Source of the DNA: Siccirubricoccus soli
GTDB taxonomy: Bacteria > Pseudomonadota > Alphaproteobacteria > Acetobacterales > Acetobacteraceae
DNA length: 64,000 nucleotides
Direction: 5' to 3'
Assembly (NCBI RefSeq): GCF_024178315.1
Contig: NZ_JAMZIK010000001.1
Location: 1-64,000, forward strand
The translations under genes and the position numbers were made by a program. Every line of letters begins with the position of its first letter. Position 1 is the first letter of the stretch. Positions 60,116 through 64,000 of this stretch are shown here, one piece after another. Below the pieces are notes generated by a model that was given only the letters and a program-made list of their open reading frames with translations, was not told the origin of the DNA and did not search any database.

Positions 60116-62427
60116 GCGGCGTCCTTCGCTTGCAGGGCGCGCCATACCTTTTCCGGCGTCACCGGCATGTCGATATGCGGAATGCCCAGCGCATCGCAGA
60201 TGGCGGAGACGATGGCGGGCGGCGCGCCGCAGGCCCCGCCCTCACCGGCGCCCTTCACGCCAAGGTCGTTGTTGGGGCAGGCCACGATGTGGAAGCCGAG
60301 GTCGAAATCCGGCGCGTCGCTGGCCCGCGGCATGCAGTAATCCTGGAAGGTGGCGGTCAGGAACTGGCCGCTCTCCCGGTCATACACCGCGTGTTCCAGC
60401 AGCGCCTGGCCGATGCCGGCCATGATGCCGCCATGGCTCTGGCCATGCACCAGCATGGGGTTGATCACGTTGCCCACATCGTCCACCGCGGCGTAGCGGA
60501 CGATCTGCACCTGCCCGGTCTCAGGGTCGATCTCCACCTCCGCCACATGGCAGCCATTGGGGAAATTGCACTCGGTGCTGCGGGTATAGAGCAGCTTCTC
60601 ATCCAGCCCCGGCGTCTCCCCGGGCGGCGGGCTCTGCGCCGCCGCCACCACCTGCTGCCAGGTGGCGGTCAGGTCGGTGCCTGCCACCCGGAACAGCCCG
60701 TCAGCGAATTCCACATCCTCCGCCGCCGCCTCCAGCAGATGCGCCGCGAGCCGGCGGCCCTTGGCGATGACAAGGTCCGAGGCGCGGGCGATAGCGACGC
60801 CGCCCATCTGGGAGGAGCGGGAGCCGCCCGTGCCATTGCCGTGCTCCACCACGGCGCTGTCGCCCTGGATGAAGCGCACCGAATCGAAGGGGATGCCGAG
60901 CTTGCTGTGCAGCACCTGGGCATAGGCGGTTTCATGCCCCTGGCCGTGGCTGAAGGTGCCGACGGTCAGCGCCACCGTGCCATCTTCCTCGAATCTCACC
61001 CGCGCCCATTCGCTGGGCTGGCCGCCCGAGGCCTCGATGAAGTAGCCAAGGCCGATGCCGCGCAGCCTGCCGCGCGCCGCTGCCGCCGCGCGCCGCGCCG
61101 GGAAGCCGTCCCAATCCGCCAGTGCCAGGGCGTGCGCCTGGGTCTCCGCGAACAGACCGCTATCGATCTCGTTCCCCGCAACGTTGCGGTAAGGGATCTG
61201 CTCCGGCCGGATGTAGTTGCGCCGCCTGATCTCCTCTCGCCCGATGCCGAATTCGGCGGCGCCGAGGTCGAAGAGGCGTTCCAGCACATAGGCCTGTTCC
61301 GGCCGCCCGGCGCCGCGATAGGCGTCGGTCGGGGAGGTGTTGGTGAAGACACAGCTCACCTGCGCGTTCAGCGCCTGGATGTCGTAGACCGTGCCCAGGA
61401 TGCGGCCGCCGGCGACGGTCGGCACGCGCGGCCCGAAATCCTGCAGATAGGCGCCCATGGCGGCGAAGGAGCGGATCTTCACGCCCAGCACCCTGGCCTC
61501 CGCGTCGAAGGCCATCTCGGCCCGGGTGACGTGGTCCCGCCCATGCGGGTCGCTGACGAAGGTCTCGCTGCGGCTGCTGGCCCATTTCACCGGGCGGCCG
61601 GTGCGCTTCGCCGCCCAGAGCACCATGCCGGATTCCGGGTGGATCTTGCCGCGCAGCCCGAAGCCGCCGCCGACGTCAGGTGAGATGACGCGCAACTTCT
61701 CCACCGGCACCTTCAGGATCAGCTTCGCCAGCCCATCCCGGACGCGCATCACCCCCTGGGTCGGGGAATGCAGGGTGTAGCTGCCGGTCGCGGGCTCGTA
61801 CTCGCCGAGCGCGACGCGCGGCTCCATCGGGTTGCCGACCACGCGGTTCTGCACGAATTCCAGCGATACCGTCCGGGCGGCCCGGGCAAAGCCGGCCGCT
61901 GCCTCCGCCTCCCGCCCGCTGTCCCACAGCACGCAGAGATTGCTGCCATTCTCCTCCCAGATCACCGGCGCGCCGGGGTCGAGTGCGGCGCCCGTCTCGG
62001 TGACGCTGGGGAGGATGTCGTACTCCACCTCGATCAGCTCGGCGGCGTCCTGGGCCTGGGCCCTGGTTTCCGCCAGCACCAGCGCCACCGGGTCGCCGAC
62101 GAAGCGGACGCGCCGGGTCTGCAGGATCTCCCGCGGGGTGGGAAACAGCTTCGTGCCGCCCTTGCCTGGCACATCCACCATCACCGGGAAGAGCCCGATG
62201 CCGTCCGCCGCCGCGTCATGCCCGGTCAGCACCGCGGCGACGCCGGGCGCGGCCCTCGCCGCCGCCGTATCAATGGACAGGATCGCCGCATGGGCATGCG
62301 GGCTGCGCAGCACAAAGGCGTGGAGCTGGTTGGGACGGTCAATGTCGTCGGTGTAGGTCCCGCGGCCGGTGAGCAGCCGCACATCCTCCTTCCGCCGCAC
62401 CGGCTGGCCGATCCCGAATTTGTCCAT
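60112..62427 (-). CDS. Xanthine dehydrogenase/CoxL-type molybdopterin-binding subunit
   Basis: The 771-residue large subunit of a molybdenum hydroxylase. The N-terminal domain reads IGQPVRRKEDVRLLTGRGTY. Cofactor motifs are VGGGFGLRG (about 247), DAYRGAGRPEQAY (about 370) and GGAGEGGACGAPPAI (about 727, with the catalytic Glu). AYRGAGR marks the form II-like type, not true CO dehydrogenase (AYRCSFR). The FAD and [2Fe-2S] subunits that normally sit beside it are absent: on one side is the PrpF gene, on the other a divergent dehydrogenase. It must pair with subunits encoded elsewhere. Confidence 0.93.
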   Translation of the reverse strand: MDKFGIGQPVRRKEDVRLLTGRGTYTDDIDRPNQLHAFVLRSPHAHAAILSIDTAAARAAPGVAAVLTGHDAAADGIGLFPVMVDVPGKGGTKLFPTPREILQTRRVRFVGDPVALVLAETRAQAQDAAELIEVEYDILPSVTETGAALDPGAPVIWEENGSNLCVLWDSGREAEAAAGFARAARTVSLEFVQNRVVGNPMEPRVALGEYEPATGSYTLHSPTQGVMRVRDGLAKLILKVPVEKLRVISPDVGGGFGLRGKIHPESGMVLWAAKRTGRPVKWASSRSETFVSDPHGRDHVTRAEMAFDAEARVLGVKIRSFAAMGAYLQDFGPRVPTVAGGRILGTVYDIQALNAQVSCVFTNTSPTDAYRGAGRPEQAYVLERLFDLGAAEFGIGREEIRRRNYIRPEQIPYRNVAGNEIDSGLFAETQAHALALADWDGFPARRAAAAARGRLRGIGLGYFIEASGGQPSEWARVRFEEDGTVALTVGTFSHGQGHETAYAQVLHSKLGIPFDSVRFIQGDSAVVEHGNGTGGSRSSQMGGVAIARASDLVIAKGRRLAAHLLEAAAEDVEFADGLFRVAGTDLTATWQQVVAAAQSPPPGETPGLDEKLLYTRSTECNFPNGCHVAEVEIDPETGQVQIVRYAAVDDVGNVINPMLVHGQSHGGIMAGIGQALLEHAVYDRESGQFLTATFQDYCMPRASDAPDFDLGFHIVACPNNDLGVKGAGEGGACGAPPAIVSAICDALGIPHIDMPVTPEKVWRALQAKDAA

Positions 62428-62552
62428 GCGCTTGTTCCTGGGGCCCGCTGCTGCGACGCATCGAAGCCCCGGCGCCCCGCCCTGTCGAGAGGGGGGTGGC
62501 GCAGCGGCGGCAAATGCGGCAGTTAGGCAGCTATCAATCCTGGAGGAACGCC

Positions 62553-63692
62553 ATGGGCGCGCTGCGTTTCGAGTTGCGGGACACGCCCCCCGACGCCCCT
62601 GCCCTGCGTGCCGAGCTGCGTGCCTTCCTGGCGGAGCAGGGCCGTAACTGGTCCCCGACCGTCCGGGCCTATTCCTGGATGGGCTTCGACCGGGATTTCT
62701 CCCGCGAGGTCGGCAAGCGCGGCTGGATCGGCATGACCTGGCCCCGCGCCTATGGCGGCGGCGAGCGTACCGCCATGGACCGCTACGTGGTGCTGGAGGA
62801 GATGCTGGCGGTCGGCGCCCCGGTCGGCGCGCACTGGATCGGCGACCGGCAGAGCGGCCCGCTCATCCTCCGCCTCGGCACGGAGGAGCAGCGGCGGGAA
62901 TTCCTGCCGCGCATCGTCAGCGGAGAGCTGGCCTTCGCGATCGGGCTGTCCGAGCCCGATAGCGGCTCCGACCTCGCCAGCCTGCGCACCCGCGCCACCA
63001 AGGTGGAGGGGGGCTGGCGGATCGAGGGGCGGAAGGTCTGGACCACCAACGCCCATCGCTGCGACTTCATGATCGCCCTGCTGCGCACCAGCCCGGCGCC
63101 GGACCCCAGGGCGAAGCACCAGGGCCTCAGCCAGTTCCTGGTCGATCTGCGCTCCTCCGGCCTCTCCATTCGGCCGATCCTCGACTTGGCGGGGGAGGAG
63201 GGGTTCAACGAGATCACCTTCGACAACGTCTTCGTGCCTGACAGCCTGCTGGTGGGCAAGGAAGGCAATGGCTGGGAACAGGCCACGGCCGAGCTGGCCT
63301 TCGAGCGGGCGGGGCCGGAGCGCTACCTCTCCTCCCTGCCGCTGCTGACCGCGGCGCTGGACGACCTGCGCGCCGAGCCCGCCGCGGCCGAGACGGTGGG
63401 CCGGCTGCTCGCCCGCGCCGGGACGCTGCGGCAGATGTCGCTCTCCGTCGCCGGCATGCTGCAGGAGGGCAAGACGCCGGCGCGGGAGGCGGCGCTGGTG
63501 AAGGATGTGGGCAATGACTACGAACAGGCCCTGCCGGAGACCCTCCGCACCCTGTTCGACGCCGCGCGCACGCCGGCGGAGGTCTGGGAGATGCAGCGGA
63601 TGATGACCATGGTGGCACGCAGCTACTCGCTGCGCGGCGGCACGCGGGAAATCCTGCGCGGGATCATCGCCCGCCAGCTCGGGCTGCGCTGA
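62553..63692 (+). CDS. Acyl-CoA dehydrogenase, first of a pair
   Basis: A 379-residue flavoprotein. ATG at 62553 has GGAGGAA seven bases upstream. Segments are WPRAYGGGERTAMDRYVV, IGLSEPDSGSDLASLRTRAT, WRIEGRKVWTTNAHRCDFM and, at the C terminus, SYSLRGGTREILRGIIARQL. The central region has the FAD-contact Ser and Asp. The next gene starts three bases after this stop and also encodes an acyl-CoA dehydrogenase, so the two probably form a heteromeric enzyme like the alpha-beta pairs of steroid or side-chain degradation. It is divergent from the CoxL-type gene. Confidence 0.93.
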   Translation: MGALRFELRDTPPDAPALRAELRAFLAEQGRNWSPTVRAYSWMGFDRDFSREVGKRGWIGMTWPRAYGGGERTAMDRYVVLEEMLAVGAPVGAHWIGDRQSGPLILRLGTEEQRREFLPRIVSGELAFAIGLSEPDSGSDLASLRTRATKVEGGWRIEGRKVWTTNAHRCDFMIALLRTSPAPDPRAKHQGLSQFLVDLRSSGLSIRPILDLAGEEGFNEITFDNVFVPDSLLVGKEGNGWEQATAELAFERAGPERYLSSLPLLTAALDDLRAEPAAAETVGRLLARAGTLRQMSLSVAGMLQEGKTPAREAALVKDVGNDYEQALPETLRTLFDAARTPAEVWEMQRMMTMVARSYSLRGGTREILRGIIARQLGLR

Positions 63693-63695
63693 GCC

Positions 63696-64000
63696 ATGAG
63701 CGACGAACTGCGCAGCATCCTGCTGGAGCAGGTGGAGAAGCTGCTGGCCGACCGGGCCGGGCCGGACGTGCTGCGCCGGGCCGAGGCCGGTGAATGGCCC
63801 GAGGCGCTCTGGGCGGAGATGGAGGCGCTCGGCTTGCCTCTGGCGCTGGCACCGGAGGAGATGGGCGGCGCCGGCCTGACCTGGGAGGATGCCGTCGCGG
63901 TCTGGCAGGTGCTGGGTCGCCATGGCGCGCCGGTGCCGCTGGCCGAGAGCATGGCCGCCGCCGGGTTGCTGGCGGCAGCCGGCATCGGCCCGCCGCCCGG
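63696..64000 (+). CDS. Acyl-CoA dehydrogenase, second of a pair (3' end outside window)
   Basis: The first 101 codons of a gene that runs off the window. It starts MSDELRSILLEQVEKLLADR and continues with ALWAEMEALGLPLALAPEEM, then GGAGLTWEDAVAVWQVLGRHG and APVPLAESMAAAGLL. The EEMGGAGL and PVPLAE segments are typical of the N-terminal helical domain of the smaller or non-classical partner in heteromeric acyl-CoA dehydrogenases. It is separated from the first dehydrogenase gene by three bases. Catalytic residues lie outside the window. Confidence 0.85.
   Translation, partial: MSDELRSILLEQVEKLLADRAGPDVLRRAEAGEWPEALWAEMEALGLPLALAPEEMGGAGLTWEDAVAVWQVLGRHGAPVPLAESMAAAGLLAAAGIGPPP

Noticed and set aside
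56924-60340. Plus-strand open frame of more than 1100 codons
   Set aside because: It runs antisense through the 2-hydroxyacid dehydrogenase and PrpF genes and across the TauE/SafE gene in another frame; no domain is recognisable.
60112-62427. Aerobic CO dehydrogenase large subunit
   Set aside because: The active-site loop is AYRGAGR, not AYRCSFR, and the CoxM and CoxS genes are absent.

Overview
The window looks like chromosome from a very GC-rich alphaproteobacterium, most likely Acetobacteraceae and close to Roseomonas. The reasons are codon use with G/C at most third positions, the gene order ribF-ileS-lspA-DUF3035-M16 peptidase pair, and several orphan tripartite-tricarboxylate (Bug/TctC) receptors next to CoA-dependent catabolic genes. 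I see no tRNA, rRNA, CRISPR array, insertion sequence, integrase or prophage gene, and no gene with a recognisable DNA-binding regulator domain.

Layout. 1-1550 holds the end of an uncharacterised protein on the plus strand. 1639-13847 is a minus-strand housekeeping block. Read in its own direction it runs: an internally deleted MaoC remnant, ribF, ileS, lspA, a DUF3035 lipoprotein, two M16 peptidase subunits, pgi and mutL. Many of these genes overlap by a few bases. 14086-18475 carries an M20 peptidase, a GT2 glycosyltransferase, and an alpha/beta hydrolase coupled to a Bug receptor. 18611-23644 is a minus-strand run: MBL hydrolase, DehI-like protein, 5'-nucleotidase-like phosphatase, greB, and a ROK-type kinase whose motifs are in circularly permuted order.

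23808-36424 mixes an acyl-CoA ligase, a 45-residue membrane microprotein, Bug receptors, selO, a CaiB/acyl-CoA dehydrogenase pair, a TonB-dependent receptor, an amidohydrolase and a LivK-type binding protein. 36565-42451 is a polyamine-type ABC importer operon with three tandem paralogous binding proteins between its ATPase and its second permease. 42483-43721 holds two small proteins and a six-repeat YciG-like stress protein with a clear intrinsic terminator. 43793-45839 is a tightly overlapping trio: CMD protein, beta-hydroxyacid dehydrogenase and lactonase-like MBL protein.

46010-53088 is a minus-strand catabolic run: Bug, SDR, acyl-CoA dehydrogenase, acyl-CoA synthetase, Bug, cupin and acetamidase/formamidase. 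53209-64000 carries a leaderless NMT1-like binding protein, a coupled hydantoinase/96-residue protein/CobW GTPase set, a 2-hydroxyacid dehydrogenase, a TauE/SafE permease, a PrpF isomerase coupled to an orphan CoxL-type molybdenum hydroxylase subunit, and two adjacent acyl-CoA dehydrogenases, the second cut by the window end.

Together the accessory genes describe an organism that scavenges organic acids, amides and polyamine-like compounds and oxidises them as CoA esters. Intergenic spaces carry two families of palindromes: short AGAGC...GCTCT elements, and compound hairpins built on CCAAGGGCC...GGCCCTTGG.
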